Shown piece after piece: positions 34,286-43,521 of a DNA stretch of 64,000 nt. How positions within the stretch are numbered: position 1 is the first letter of the stretch; the number at the start of each line of letters is the position of its first letter. The DNA is from Thalassovita sp. Its GTDB lineage: Bacteria; Pseudomonadota; Alphaproteobacteria; Rhodobacterales; Rhodobacteraceae. A program made the translations under genes and the position numbers. The notes beneath the pieces are model-generated. The model was not told where the DNA came from and searched no databases. It saw only the letters and a list, made by a program, of their open reading frames with translations. The stretch spans positions 3,224,001 through 3,288,000 of the forward strand of contig NZ_OY829290.1 in assembly GCF_963691685.1 (NCBI RefSeq), given 5' to 3'.

Positions 34286-35914
34286 TTATTTCGCGGCGCG
34301 GCTGGCCAACAGATCGCTCAGCCAATCCGGATCCATCTCAGGCACCGAAGACAACAGCAGCTCGGTATAGGGATGGTGCGGTGGTTGGAACATCTCGGAC
34401 TTCACGCCCTGTTCAACCACCCGGCCCTGCTGCATCACCACCACCTCATCCGCGATGGCGCGCACCGTGGCCAGATCGTGGGTGATGAACATATAGGCCA
34501 GATCAAACTGCTCCTGCAGCCGGTCCAGCAGTTTCAGGATGCCCTCCGCCACCAGCTGATCCAGCGCCGATGTGACCTCATCGCAGATGATGAACTTCGG
34601 CTCCGCCGCCAGCGCGCGGGCAATACCGATCCGCTGTTTCTGACCGCCCGACAGCTCTGAGGGCAGCCGGTCAATGTAGTTCTCCGGCTCCAGCTCAATC
34701 AGGTTCAGCAGGTCTTTGACCCGATCCTCCAGCGCCTTGCCTTTCAGGCCCAGATACATCTGCGCCGGGCGGCCGATCAGCTCACGGATGGTCAGTTTCG
34801 GGTTCAGCGCAGTGTCGGCCATCTGGTAGATCATCTGCGCCTGCCGCAGCTGATCGCGGCTGCGCGACCGATAGTCCGCAGGCAGCGCTTCACCGTCAAA
34901 CAGCACCTCACCACGGCGCGGCGTCAACAGACCGGTGATCACCCGGGCGGTGGTCGATTTCCCCGATCCACTTTCGCCCACAACGGCGACAGTGCGGCGT
35001 TTGTGAATGTCAAAGCTAACATCCTGCAACACATCAACTTTGCCATAGCCCGCCGTCACATTGCGCACCGACACCACCGGGGTTTCCCCTTCGGGTTTCG
35101 GCTGTTCAGGCCGGGCGTGGCTGCGCACCGCCCAGAGCGACTTGGTATAGTCCTCCTTCGGGGTGCTGAGCATGGTGCGGGTGTCCGCCTCTTCGACCTC
35201 TTCGCCTTTCAACAGCACTTTGATGCGATCTGCCATCTGCGCCACAACCGCCAGATCGTGGGTGATATAGATCGCAGCGGTGTTGAACTGTTCCACGATG
35301 TCACGGATCGCCGCCAAGACCTCAATCTGGGTGGTCACATCGAGCGCAGTTGTCGGCTCATCAAAGATGATGAGGTCAGGCCGACAGGACATCGCCATGG
35401 CCGTCATCGCCCGCTGCAGCTGCCCGCCGGACACCTGATGCGGATAGCGGAAGCCGATCTGTTCAGGATCCGGTAACTGCATGCGGCGGTAGAGGTCCAC
35501 CGCATCCGCCTCAGCATCCGCGCGGGACATGACAGAATGCACCACCGGCGCTTCGCTGTATTGATCAATCAGCTTATGCGCCGGGTTGAAACTGGCCGCT
35601 GCGGATTGCGCCACATAGGCGATCCGCTTGCCCAGCAGCCCGCGTTTGTCCGCCGCTGAGGCGGCCCGAAGATCAATGCCATCAAAGGTGATCTCACCCC
35701 CGGAAATGCGGCAGCCATCACGGGTGAAGCCCATCGAGGCCAGACCAACCGTGGACTTGCCCGCGCCGGATTCACCGATCAGGCCCAGCACCTCACCCCG
35801 ATGCAGGGTCAGGTCCACGCCTTTGACGATTTCGTTCCACTGATCCTCAGATTTGCCCTCAATCCTGAGGCCGCGCACGGTGAGGAGTGGCTCTTGCGTC
35901 TTATCATTCGCCAT
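34286..35914 (-). CDS. Dipeptide/oligopeptide ABC transporter, fused double ATPase
   Basis: A 542-residue protein joining DppD-like and DppF-like ATPases. Walker A motifs are GESGAGKST and GESGSGKST; signatures are VSGGQLQRAM and LSGGQKQRIGIARAL; both Walker B segments are intact (IIFDEPTTALD and FIICDEVTSALD), the second with Val replacing the usual Pro. It is the last gene of a binding protein-permease-permease-ATPase operon. It energises uptake of a peptide or a small organic solute; the substrate is not clear from the ATPase. Confidence 0.92.
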   Translation of the reverse strand: MANDKTQEPLLTVRGLRIEGKSEDQWNEIVKGVDLTLHRGEVLGLIGESGAGKSTVGLASMGFTRDGCRISGGEITFDGIDLRAASAADKRGLLGKRIAYVAQSAAASFNPAHKLIDQYSEAPVVHSVMSRADAEADAVDLYRRMQLPDPEQIGFRYPHQVSGGQLQRAMTAMAMSCRPDLIIFDEPTTALDVTTQIEVLAAIRDIVEQFNTAAIYITHDLAVVAQMADRIKVLLKGEEVEEADTRTMLSTPKEDYTKSLWAVRSHARPEQPKPEGETPVVSVRNVTAGYGKVDVLQDVSFDIHKRRTVAVVGESGSGKSTTARVITGLLTPRRGEVLFDGEALPADYRSRSRDQLRQAQMIYQMADTALNPKLTIRELIGRPAQMYLGLKGKALEDRVKDLLNLIELEPENYIDRLPSELSGGQKQRIGIARALAAEPKFIICDEVTSALDQLVAEGILKLLDRLQEQFDLAYMFITHDLATVRAIADEVVVMQQGRVVEQGVKSEMFQPPHHPYTELLLSSVPEMDPDWLSDLLASRAAK

Positions 35915-35918
35915 GGGC

Positions 35919-36842
35919 TTACTCCTTCAATCCGCTGGCGCGGTGCAGCTGCCAGTCCACCACAAAGTTCACCGCAACCGTCAGCAGCGCAATTGCACCA
36001 GCCGGCAGCAGCGGGGTGATGTCGCCAAAGGTGATCAGCGTTGCGTTGTCGCGCACCATCGATCCCCAGTCAGCCGTGGGCGGCTGAATGCCAAGGCCCA
36101 GGAACGACAGCGCCGAAATGGCCAGGAACACAAAGCAGAAGCGCAGGCCAAATTCGGCCACCAACGGGGCCATCGCGTTTGGCAACACCTCGCGGGTCAC
36201 CAGGTGCCACAGCCCCTCACCGCGCAGCTTGGCGGCTTCGATGTAGTCCATCACCACGATGCCCTGCGCCACAGACCGGGCCAGACGGAACACGCGGGTG
36301 GCATCGATCGTTGCGATCACCAGGATCAGCGACACCACCGAGGTGCCAAAGATGGTCAGCAGCAACAGCGAGAAGATGAGCGACGGAATGGCCATCAGGA
36401 TGTCCACCACGCGGCTCAGGAACTGGTCCAGCCAGCCGCCCACCACCGCGGCCAGCAGGCCAAGGATGGAGCCGACAAAGAAGGCCAGCGCCGTGGTGGC
36501 AAAGGCGATCCCGACGGTGTTCCGTGCGCCATAGATCATCCGGGTCAGCATATCGCGGCCCAGGTTATCGGTGCCCAACAGATAGGTGCTGTCCCACTGC
36601 TGATACTGGCGCCCCACCACTTCACTTTCCGCGAAGGGGGCAATCAGCGGGGCGAACAGGGCCACCACAACGTAAATCAGGATCACCAGCATCCCGAAGG
36701 AGGCCGTCAACGGTGCCTTGCGCAGCTCACGTGCCATATTGGCCGGTGTGGCCAGAACCAAGACCGCCCGGAACAGCCAGCCCAATGCCAGCGCGCCCAG
36801 TGCGGTTGCAACTACCCAGAAAAGGGTCATCAGAAACGACAT
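35919..36842 (-). CDS. DppC-like ABC permease
   Basis: A 307-residue permease with an N-terminal helix, a long periplasmic loop and the inner-membrane EAA-like motif EAAKLRGEGLWHLVTREVLPNAMAP. The segment LLGTDNLGRDMLTRMIYGAR is the usual DppC/OppC signature. It ends 4 bases before the ATPase start and begins 12 bases after the DppB-like gene. Confidence 0.9.
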   Translation of the reverse strand: MSFLMTLFWVVATALGALALGWLFRAVLVLATPANMARELRKAPLTASFGMLVILIYVVVALFAPLIAPFAESEVVGRQYQQWDSTYLLGTDNLGRDMLTRMIYGARNTVGIAFATTALAFFVGSILGLLAAVVGGWLDQFLSRVVDILMAIPSLIFSLLLLTIFGTSVVSLILVIATIDATRVFRLARSVAQGIVVMDYIEAAKLRGEGLWHLVTREVLPNAMAPLVAEFGLRFCFVFLAISALSFLGLGIQPPTADWGSMVRDNATLITFGDITPLLPAGAIALLTVAVNFVVDWQLHRASGLKE

Positions 36843-36854
36843 ATCAGATCCCCC

Positions 36855-37808
36855 TTAACGACGGTGCATCAGACGTGGGTTCGACAGGGTCGACAGCACG
36901 TCAGCGGTGAGGTTCAACAGCACATAGGCCGAGGCAAAGATCAGCGCCACAGCCTGCACCACGGGGATGTCACGACGGGTCACACTGTCCACCATCAACT
37001 GGCCAAGGCCCGGGTAGACAAAGACCACCTCAACCACGACCACACCGGTGATCAGATAGGCCAGGTTCAGCGCCACAACGTTGATGATCGGGGCCAGCGC
37101 ATTGGGCAGCGCGTGTTTCAGGATCACCCGCATCGGGCTCATCCCCTTGAGGCGCGCCATTTCAATGTAGGGGCTGGCCAAAAGGTTGATGATCGCCGCC
37201 CGGGTCATACGCATCATATGGGCGGTGACAACAAGGGTCAGCGTCAGCGCTGGCAGGAAGGTCTGATAGAGCGTCTGGCCCAAGCTGGCCGAGCTGCTGA
37301 GCCGTGCAATCGACGGGAAATGCCCGCCCTGCGCCAGCCACAGGATCAGAATATAGGCGACAAAAAACTCTGGGAAGGAGATCGAGGTCAGCGCCGCCGC
37401 GTTGGACACGCGGTCAAAGATCGAATTGCGGAAAAGCGCGGCAAGAATGCCGAGGGCCAGCGACAGCGGAACCGCCAGACAGGCCGCATAGATCGCCAGA
37501 AACAGTGTATTGCCCAGCCGGTTGCCGATCAGATCCAGCACCGGGCGGTCATTGGACAGCGATTTTCCGAAATCCCCCTGCAGGACGCCAAACAGCCAGT
37601 CGATGTAGCGGGTGTGAAAGGGTTGGTCGAGCCCGAGATCCCGGCGGATCGCCGCCACGGTCTCTTCGGTTGCCGATTGTCCCAGGACGGCCTCGGCGAA
37701 GTCGCCGGGCAGCAATTCGGTCGCGCCAAAGATCAGCAGCGAAATCACGAAAAGCGTCAGAAATCCTAGGGCAAGCCGTTGCGCAATCATGCGCCAGACA
37801 TGCGCCAT
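36855..37808 (-). CDS. DppB-like ABC permease
   Basis: A 317-residue permease with the DppB-type N-terminal helix and RDLGLDQPFHTRYIDWLFGVLQGDFGKSLSNDRPV, and an EAA-like motif MARLKGMSPMRVILKHALPNALAP. The ATG at 37808 is chosen because GGAGGGA lies 9 bases upstream; a longer frame starting at 37835 has no such site. It is 142 bases after the binding-protein stop, with a structured spacer between them. Confidence 0.88.
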   Translation of the reverse strand: MAHVWRMIAQRLALGFLTLFVISLLIFGATELLPGDFAEAVLGQSATEETVAAIRRDLGLDQPFHTRYIDWLFGVLQGDFGKSLSNDRPVLDLIGNRLGNTLFLAIYAACLAVPLSLALGILAALFRNSIFDRVSNAAALTSISFPEFFVAYILILWLAQGGHFPSIARLSSSASLGQTLYQTFLPALTLTLVVTAHMMRMTRAAIINLLASPYIEMARLKGMSPMRVILKHALPNALAPIINVVALNLAYLITGVVVVEVVFVYPGLGQLMVDSVTRRDIPVVQAVALIFASAYVLLNLTADVLSTLSNPRLMHRR

Positions 37809-37875
37809 CTGTTGTGTCCCTCCGTCTGTTCCCACATTTCATTTTTGTGTTTTGCGCCCCCTGTGGGTGGGGCAA

Positions 37876-37921
37876 GGCCCGGTTGAGTGGGGCATGACCC
37901 GGCGCGTTTCCGCACCGGGCC
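37876..37921 (-). promoter_or_regulatory. Intercistronic stem-loops between binding-protein and permease genes
   Basis: An outer stem of GGCCCGGT with ACCGGGCC encloses an inner hairpin at 37899-37918 that reads CCGGTGCG-GAAA-CGCGCCGG on the minus strand, with a GNRA-type loop and one G-U pair. Such structures after a binding-protein gene usually stabilise its part of the transcript or stop some of it. Confidence 0.5.
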
Positions 37922-37949
37922 CATATCAATCGCTAAAAAGCGGCGCGAT

Positions 37950-39512
37950 TTACGCGAACCACCAGCGCTCAACAGCTTTGAAGCCGTCCATGGTCCAGTT
38001 CGAGGCAACCTTTTCAGGGGTTGCAACGGCGTTGGACAGGGCCATGACGTAGTTGGCGTACATCGGTACGATCACGCTGCCTTCGTCACGGACGATGCTC
38101 TGCATTTCGACATACATCTCACGACGCTTGGCGTCGTCCAGTTCCGAACGGGCTTCGGTCAGCAGCTTGTTGAAGCGCTCATGCTCCCAGTAGCTGTCGT
38201 TCCAGGATGCACCCGAGGCATAGGCCGTGGTGAACATCCAGTCTTCGGTCGGACGACCACCCCAGTAGCTGGCAACAAAGGGTTTCTGCATCCAGACGTT
38301 GGACCAGTAGCCATCTGCCGGCTCACGCTTGACGGTCAGGTTGATGCCTGCCGCTTTGGCGCTTTCCGAGAACAGAACCGCAGTATCGGTTGCACCGCCA
38401 AAGGCCGCTTCCGAGGTCGACAGTTCCACGTCCAGGCTGCTGAGGCCGGCTTCTTTCAGGTAGAACTTGGCCTTGTCCGGGTCATAGGTGCGCTGTTCCA
38501 GCTCAGAGGCGTGGAAACGGTTGGACACACCAATCGGGTGGTCGTTGCCGACCGAGCCGTAGCCGTTCAGGATCTTGTCGACCAGCTCTTCCCGGTTAAT
38601 CGCGTGCTTCAGCGCCAGACGGACGTTGTTGTCGCTGTAGGGGGCTGCGCGGCTGTCCATCGGCAGCACGTAGTGCTGGGTGCCCGAAACCGACAGGATG
38701 TTGACGTTCGGTGCGCGCTCCAGCAGGTGCACAGTGCTGAGGTCAACACGGTCGATCACATCAACCTGACCGGACAGCAACGCGTTCTGACGGGCTGCGG
38801 CATCTACGATCGGCAGGATTTCCAGACCGTCGAAGTGGGCGCGATCGGACTTCCAGTAGTTCGGGTTGCGCGACAGGGTCGCCTGCACGCCGGGCTCAAA
38901 GCTGTCAACAACATAGCCGCCGCAACCGTCCAGGGTCATCGGATCGATCTTGCCGTCTTTGGCGGGCAGGATGGCCAGGTGATAATCGGAGATGATGAAG
39001 GGGAAGTCGGCGTTGCCTGCTTCCAGGGTGATGACAACAGTGTGGCTGCCGTCGGCCTTCATGTCGACGATGGACGAAACGATCGGCTTGGCGGCCGATT
39101 CACTGTCTTCGCCGCGGTGGTGGTTCAGCGAGGCGATGACGTCGCCGGCGTCCAGGGTTTTGCCGCTGTGGAAGGTCACACCTTCGCGGATCTTGAAGGT
39201 CCAGGTGGTCGCATCAGGCGAGGACCATTCGGTCGCCAGTTCGGGCACCAGCTGGCCGTCGGCGTCAATCTCGGTCAGGTAGTTATGGCGCGCGCTGGCA
39301 AAAACCTGCGAATAGGCGTTATCCCATGTGCCCGGATCCAGACTGTCCGAGGTGCTGCCGTGGCCCATGCCGATGCGCAGAACGCCACCTTTTTTCGGGG
39401 CGGCGCTGGCAGCGCGCATGCCCGCGGGCAGGATCAGCGCGGCGGCGCCCATCGCGGTGGCACCGCGCAGCAGCCCACGGCGGGTGATGCCGGACTTGTT
39501 CATCTGTGTCAT
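37950..39512 (-). CDS. Family 5 extracellular solute-binding protein with Tat signal
   Basis: A 520-residue SBP_bac_5 protein. The N-terminus has a twin-arginine motif (SGITRRGLLRG) and hydrophobic stretch to ASAAPKKGG, so it is exported folded by Tat. The domain contains ATEWSSPDATTWTFKIREGVTFHSG and NVRLALKHAINREELV, typical of DppA/OppA proteins that bind peptides, opines or other small solutes. GAGGAG lies 7 bases before the ATG at 39512. It heads the ABC operon running to 34286. Confidence 0.9.
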   Translation of the reverse strand: MTQMNKSGITRRGLLRGATAMGAAALILPAGMRAASAAPKKGGVLRIGMGHGSTSDSLDPGTWDNAYSQVFASARHNYLTEIDADGQLVPELATEWSSPDATTWTFKIREGVTFHSGKTLDAGDVIASLNHHRGEDSESAAKPIVSSIVDMKADGSHTVVITLEAGNADFPFIISDYHLAILPAKDGKIDPMTLDGCGGYVVDSFEPGVQATLSRNPNYWKSDRAHFDGLEILPIVDAAARQNALLSGQVDVIDRVDLSTVHLLERAPNVNILSVSGTQHYVLPMDSRAAPYSDNNVRLALKHAINREELVDKILNGYGSVGNDHPIGVSNRFHASELEQRTYDPDKAKFYLKEAGLSSLDVELSTSEAAFGGATDTAVLFSESAKAAGINLTVKREPADGYWSNVWMQKPFVASYWGGRPTEDWMFTTAYASGASWNDSYWEHERFNKLLTEARSELDDAKRREMYVEMQSIVRDEGSVIVPMYANYVMALSNAVATPEKVASNWTMDGFKAVERWWFA

Positions 39513-39651
39513 TGATTTTCTCCTCTGTTGTTGATGTAGCCACCGCAGGGGATCCCGCGATGGCTGCCAGCGTGTTCCTCACCGCCGGTATCTCTGGCCC
39601 TCCGCATCTCGCGCGGCACTGCGCGCGGCAAAGGGATCTGTGCTGGGGACT

Positions 39652-39682
39652 ATAGTAGCCCGACCTTTGCACAGCATTTCAA
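39652..39682 (-). promoter_or_regulatory. Candidate promoter of the binding-protein operon
   Basis: On the minus strand TTGAAA and TACTAT are separated by 19 bases, about 140 bases before the solute-binding protein start. The spacing is slightly long for a sigma-70 promoter. Confidence 0.35.
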
Positions 39683-39748
39683 GGCCTTTCACAGCTGCCC
39701 TAGGGGTAGCCTGCCAAGAAAACTGAGTTATGACAATCGGATAGGGGT

Positions 39749-40852
39749 TCACAGAAAAGGCAACTCCACCAATTCCGCGGCCACTTCACCACCCGGTCGC
39801 TGGACCATGACCTGATCCCCGGCCTGCATGTCGACCGAAATCAGCGCATAGCCGATGTTCTGTTTCAGACGGAAAGACCACGTGCAGTTGGTCATATCGC
39901 CCACTTTGCGCCCGTCCTTTGTCAGCGCCTCCCAGGCAAAGCCCAGCGGCGCGGGGGCATCCCCCTGCAGCTTAAGACCCAGCTGGTGCCGCTTCGGCCC
40001 GTCCTCGGCGATTTTGCGCAGGGCGCGAATGCCCACCACATCGTCGTCCACATCCAGATCAACATATTGGCCAAGGCGCACTTCAAACGGGTTGGTGTTG
40101 GCATCGGTGTCCCCCCCGACCGAGACCAGACCGCTTTCAGTGCGCTCCGGCGTGGTGGGGGAACCGGGACCAATGTCAAAAGGTGCGCCTGCCTCTTTGA
40201 CGATGTTCCACAGCTTATCGCCCTGGCTGCCATCCTTGAGGTAAATCTCATACCCGCCCTGTTTCGACCAGCCCGAGCGCTGCACGGCCACGGGCATGCC
40301 TTCAAGCTCGGTTTCTTTGAACCAGAAGTATTTCAGATCCCGCACCCAATCCCCAAAGATCGAGGCAACCACCTCCACCGCTTTCGGGCCCTGAACCGCC
40401 AGGGGGGAGACGTCAGGCTCTTCGATCTGCACATCAAGGCCACGCTCAGCCGCAATTGCACCGGCCCAGAACCAAATGTCGCTGTCAGCGATGGAGAACC
40501 AGAACCGGTCATCGTCATGTTTCAGCAGAATCGGGTCATTGATCAGCGTGCCGCGATGATTGCACAGCGGCACATATTTGCCCTGCCCCGGCTTGCATTT
40601 GCTCAGGTCCCGCGGGCTGAGGATCTGCGCCAGCTTGGCGGCGTCCTTACCAGTGATCTGCACCTGACGCTCCACTGCGACATCCCACATGGAAACCCCA
40701 TTGATCAGTCGCCAGTATTCTTCTTCTGGATTTCCATAAGAGGCCGGCAAAACCATACGGTTATAGACCATCGCGGTCTTCAGACCTTCGGCGCGGGCCG
40801 CATTGAGGAACGGTGTCGGGCGCAGACGTGCGTTGGGAGCGATTGAAAACAT
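39749..40852 (-). CDS. DmdA-like aminomethyltransferase-fold protein (DMSP demethylase family)
   Basis: A 367-residue GcvT-fold protein. The start MFSIAPNARLRPTPFL, then TAMVYNRMVLPASYG, MWDVAVERQVQI, VSPLAVQGPKA and ARSGWSKQGG-like VQRSGWSKQGGYEIYL match the DmdA clade rather than glycine-cleavage T proteins. DmdA moves a methyl group from dimethylsulfoniopropionate to tetrahydrofolate. Roseobacters carry several DmdA-like paralogues, so the substrate could be another methylated sulfur or nitrogen compound. The ATG at 40852 is chosen from alignment with DmdA starts and AGGA 9 bases upstream. A LysR gene diverges from it. Confidence 0.8.
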   Translation of the reverse strand: MFSIAPNARLRPTPFLNAARAEGLKTAMVYNRMVLPASYGNPEEEYWRLINGVSMWDVAVERQVQITGKDAAKLAQILSPRDLSKCKPGQGKYVPLCNHRGTLINDPILLKHDDDRFWFSIADSDIWFWAGAIAAERGLDVQIEEPDVSPLAVQGPKAVEVVASIFGDWVRDLKYFWFKETELEGMPVAVQRSGWSKQGGYEIYLKDGSQGDKLWNIVKEAGAPFDIGPGSPTTPERTESGLVSVGGDTDANTNPFEVRLGQYVDLDVDDDVVGIRALRKIAEDGPKRHQLGLKLQGDAPAPLGFAWEALTKDGRKVGDMTNCTWSFRLKQNIGYALISVDMQAGDQVMVQRPGGEVAAELVELPFL

Positions 40853-41071
40853 CGGCGGTATTCCTGTCATTGAGTGGTCTTGATGTTGGGTCAGCAAAGG
40901 GTCCTGTCACAACCGACATATATGGGGGGTCAGCCCCTGTTGTGGTTATGGCTCTCTTGCTGCCACGCCCCCTCAACGTTCGCTTTTCGCTCCTCGAGCG
41001 CCGTTTCCGGCACATCGGCCTTCTAACGGAAAGGTCATCATGACACCAGTCTCGTTATGGGAAGGTTTTGC

Positions 41072-42019
41072 ATGGCCCAGAAATTACCGCATCTGACCTG
41101 GCTGCGCGCCTTTGAGGCCTCGGCGCGCCATCTGAGCTTTACCAGCGCCGCGGCTGAGCTGAACCTGACGCAGGCGGCGGTCAGCAAACAGGTCAAATTG
41201 CTGGAACAATTTCTGGGAGAGCCCTTATTTGAAAGGCGTCCGCGCTCCTTGGCGCTGACCAAGATCGGCGCCGCTTACCTGCCGAAGGTGCGCGATGGCT
41301 TTGATCGAATCCTATCGGGCACCGAAGAGGTTTTTGGCGGTCGCCTGTCAGATGCCCTGACCCTGCGCGCGCCGGTGGGATTCGCCGTCACTTGGATCGC
41401 CCCGCGCCTGCGCCGCTTTACTGAGGCCTATCCGGATTGCCCGATCCGGCTGATCTCCTCGGTCTGGGATGAGGCCAGCAATGCCCCCCGCGTTGATATG
41501 GAAATCCGCTATGGCACCGGGGATTGGTCCGGTCTGGTCTCAGATCGTCTGACATGGGAGGTTTTTGAACCGCTCTGCGCGCCATCGCTGCTGTCAAATG
41601 GCCCGCCTTTGGTGCATCCCAATGACCTGCGCCATCACCAGTTATTGCATGTTCTGGGATATGAAGAAGGCTGGTCCACCTGGCTGCGCAGCGCGGGTGT
41701 TGAGGGCGTTAACCCCGGTCAGGGCATGCAGTTCGACAACTCGCTGGCGGTGTTTGAATTTGCTGCCGCTGGCGGCGGGGTGGCCCTGGGCCGGTCCTCA
41801 ATGAGTGGGCCAATGCTGGACAGTGGCCGACTGATCCGCCCGTTCCACCTGCCCGTCCCGTTGAATGAAGCCTTCTACCTCACCGCCCCCAGTGGCCGGG
41901 CCGTGCACCCCAAGGCGGGGCTTTTGCGCGAATGGCTGCTGCATGAGGCCGAGCGCGCGCCGCAACGACGCCCCAGCCCGCTCACCCCGCGCCACCCGCA
42001 GCGGATGCAATCACTTTAG
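41072..42019 (+). CDS. LysR-type regulator, GcvA-like
   Basis: A 315-residue regulator with the GcvA-type LTWLRAFEASARHLSFTSAAAELNLTQAAVSKQVKLLE DNA-binding region and a LysR effector domain. The ATG at 41072 follows GGAAGG by 6 bases and is preferred to the one at 41057. It diverges from the DmdA-like gene and is likely its regulator. Its stop overlaps the convergent M20 gene stop (TTAG). Confidence 0.92.
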   Translation: MAQKLPHLTWLRAFEASARHLSFTSAAAELNLTQAAVSKQVKLLEQFLGEPLFERRPRSLALTKIGAAYLPKVRDGFDRILSGTEEVFGGRLSDALTLRAPVGFAVTWIAPRLRRFTEAYPDCPIRLISSVWDEASNAPRVDMEIRYGTGDWSGLVSDRLTWEVFEPLCAPSLLSNGPPLVHPNDLRHHQLLHVLGYEEGWSTWLRSAGVEGVNPGQGMQFDNSLAVFEFAAAGGGVALGRSSMSGPMLDSGRLIRPFHLPVPLNEAFYLTAPSGRAVHPKAGLLREWLLHEAERAPQRRPSPLTPRHPQRMQSL

Positions 42020-43212
42020 GATCCCGCTTCCCGCCGGCCCAGCAACAGGTCGACGATGGTCAGAAAGAACCCCGCACCGACCGGGATCAGGGCATCGGGG
42101 AAATCGAAATCGGGGTTGTGCAACTGCGGCTGATCCTCACCAGATCCCAGATAGACCATCGCCACCTCGGCCCCATCCAGCCCGAAACAGCCGAAATCCT
42201 CAGAAAACCGCATCGGGTGATCCAGCATCTCAACCGGGATGGCGCAGCTCTCCGCCGCACGGGCCGCGATGTCATTCGCCGTTGCCCCGTTGACCGTCGC
42301 AGCGAAGACATCATGCCATGTGATCTCGGCCTTTAGGCCATGCTCACGGGCCGTTGACGTGACCAGCGCGGTTGCCTGATCAATCAAACCCGCCATACCC
42401 GCATCAGTAACTGACCGCAGAGTGCAACGCAGCTCACCATCGCCGGGGGCAATGCCAAATGCGGGCTCACCCAGATTTATATGGGTCAGCGTGCAGAGGC
42501 GAAAAGCCTCATCCAAAACGCCCCCCGGCCCCAAAGCGGGCAACGCGGTCATCAACTGCGCCAGCGACGGCGCGGGTGACACCCCGTCATCCGGCATCGC
42601 CGCATGGGAGCTTTTGCCCGACAGGGTCACCTTCATCCCGCGTGAGGCGCAGGCGGCGGTGGATCGGCACAGACCCATGCGCCCCAAAGTCATGCCCGGC
42701 AGGTTGTGAATGGCGAAGGCGTAATCAGGCTTGATCGCCGCCCAATCGGCACTGGCAATCACCGCCGGGGCCCCCATCCCGGTTTCCTCCGCCGGTTGGA
42801 ACAACAGGATCACCCGCCCCTTGGCAGGTCTTTTGGCCAAGCCATACGCCAGCCCATGCCCGACCCCCATGACCATCGTCATGTGCCCGTCATGGCCACA
42901 GACGTGGCTTTTGCCCGCCAGTTCGGAACGGTAAGGCAGATCCGACACCTCAGCGATGGGCAGACCGTCCAGCTCACAGCGGATCAACACAGTTGGACCA
43001 GGCGCCTGAGCTGTAAACTCCGCCGCAACACCATGGCCGCCCAGACCTTGCCACAGCCGATCTGCCCCCAGCCGGGTCAGTTCTGCCGCGATGCGTTTGG
43101 CGGTCTCAGCCTCAGCGCCAGAGACCTCAGGCCGACGGTGCAGCTGATGCCGCAACGCGGTCAGTTCTGTGACGGATTTTTCCGACAAACGCGGCGACGT
43201 GGTCAACGACAT
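42016..43212 (-). CDS. M20-family amidohydrolase (N-acyl amino acid/hippurate hydrolase-like)
   Basis: A 398-residue metallopeptidase-fold amidohydrolase. Metal-ligand motifs are RCELDGLPI, CGHDGHMTMVMG and QPAEETGMGA, and FSEDFGCF near the C-terminus, as in HipO/AmaA-type aminoacylases that release amino acids from N-acyl forms. No signal peptide. The ATG at 43212 has AAGGAGG 6-7 bases upstream, so the longer upstream frame is rejected. It diverges from an XRE-cupin regulator. Confidence 0.9.
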   Translation of the reverse strand: MSLTTSPRLSEKSVTELTALRHQLHRRPEVSGAEAETAKRIAAELTRLGADRLWQGLGGHGVAAEFTAQAPGPTVLIRCELDGLPIAEVSDLPYRSELAGKSHVCGHDGHMTMVMGVGHGLAYGLAKRPAKGRVILLFQPAEETGMGAPAVIASADWAAIKPDYAFAIHNLPGMTLGRMGLCRSTAACASRGMKVTLSGKSSHAAMPDDGVSPAPSLAQLMTALPALGPGGVLDEAFRLCTLTHINLGEPAFGIAPGDGELRCTLRSVTDAGMAGLIDQATALVTSTAREHGLKAEITWHDVFAATVNGATANDIAARAAESCAIPVEMLDHPMRFSEDFGCFGLDGAEVAMVYLGSGEDQPQLHNPDFDFPDALIPVGAGFFLTIVDLLLGRREAGS

Positions 43213-43521
43213 GATGCTCCTCCTTGCATCGGGTTCAGATATGGGGTCCGAGCTTGGGGTCCAGAAACCAGACTTCACCCCCACAATGCAACCAGAGAGT
43301 TCTATTTCCCCTTGCCCCCTTCGCGGCGCGTAAGTTGTTTTGAAGCCTCTAATTCCGCGCGCTTATACGGCGAAAAATTGCCGCAGTTTGTGGCAAAAAT
43401 ACCCCAAAACCCGCTGAAGTTTCACCTACGGCACAACCTGCATTTTTTGCCCACTTGAAAGCAGACGGGCATTGCGTCACGCAGTTTCACACTCACTTAA
43501 TCCCCAAATTCAGGAAATTGC
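43213..43521. other. 309-base divergent intergenic region
   Basis: No gene is visible. It holds the promoters of the M20 hydrolase and XRE-cupin genes. A TTGCC/GGCAA inverted repeat lies near 43378-43395, and two similar GTTTCAC words occur further right, possible binding elements for the XRE-cupin protein. The region is AT-richer than its surroundings. Confidence 0.5.

Noticed and set aside
35853..37769. Long plus-strand open frame (638 codons) opposite the two ABC permeases
   Set aside because: It is antisense to two recognisable permeases, is rich in His, Gln and Arg, and shows no domain; it is a codon-bias shadow in GC-rich DNA.
37887..39515. 542-codon plus-strand open frame opposite the solute-binding protein
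   Set aside because: The minus-strand frame has a Tat signal and a full SBP domain; the antisense frame has none.
39749..40852. Glycine cleavage system T protein
   Set aside because: No gcvH or gcvP is nearby and the N-terminal and SGWSKQGG segments follow the DmdA clade.
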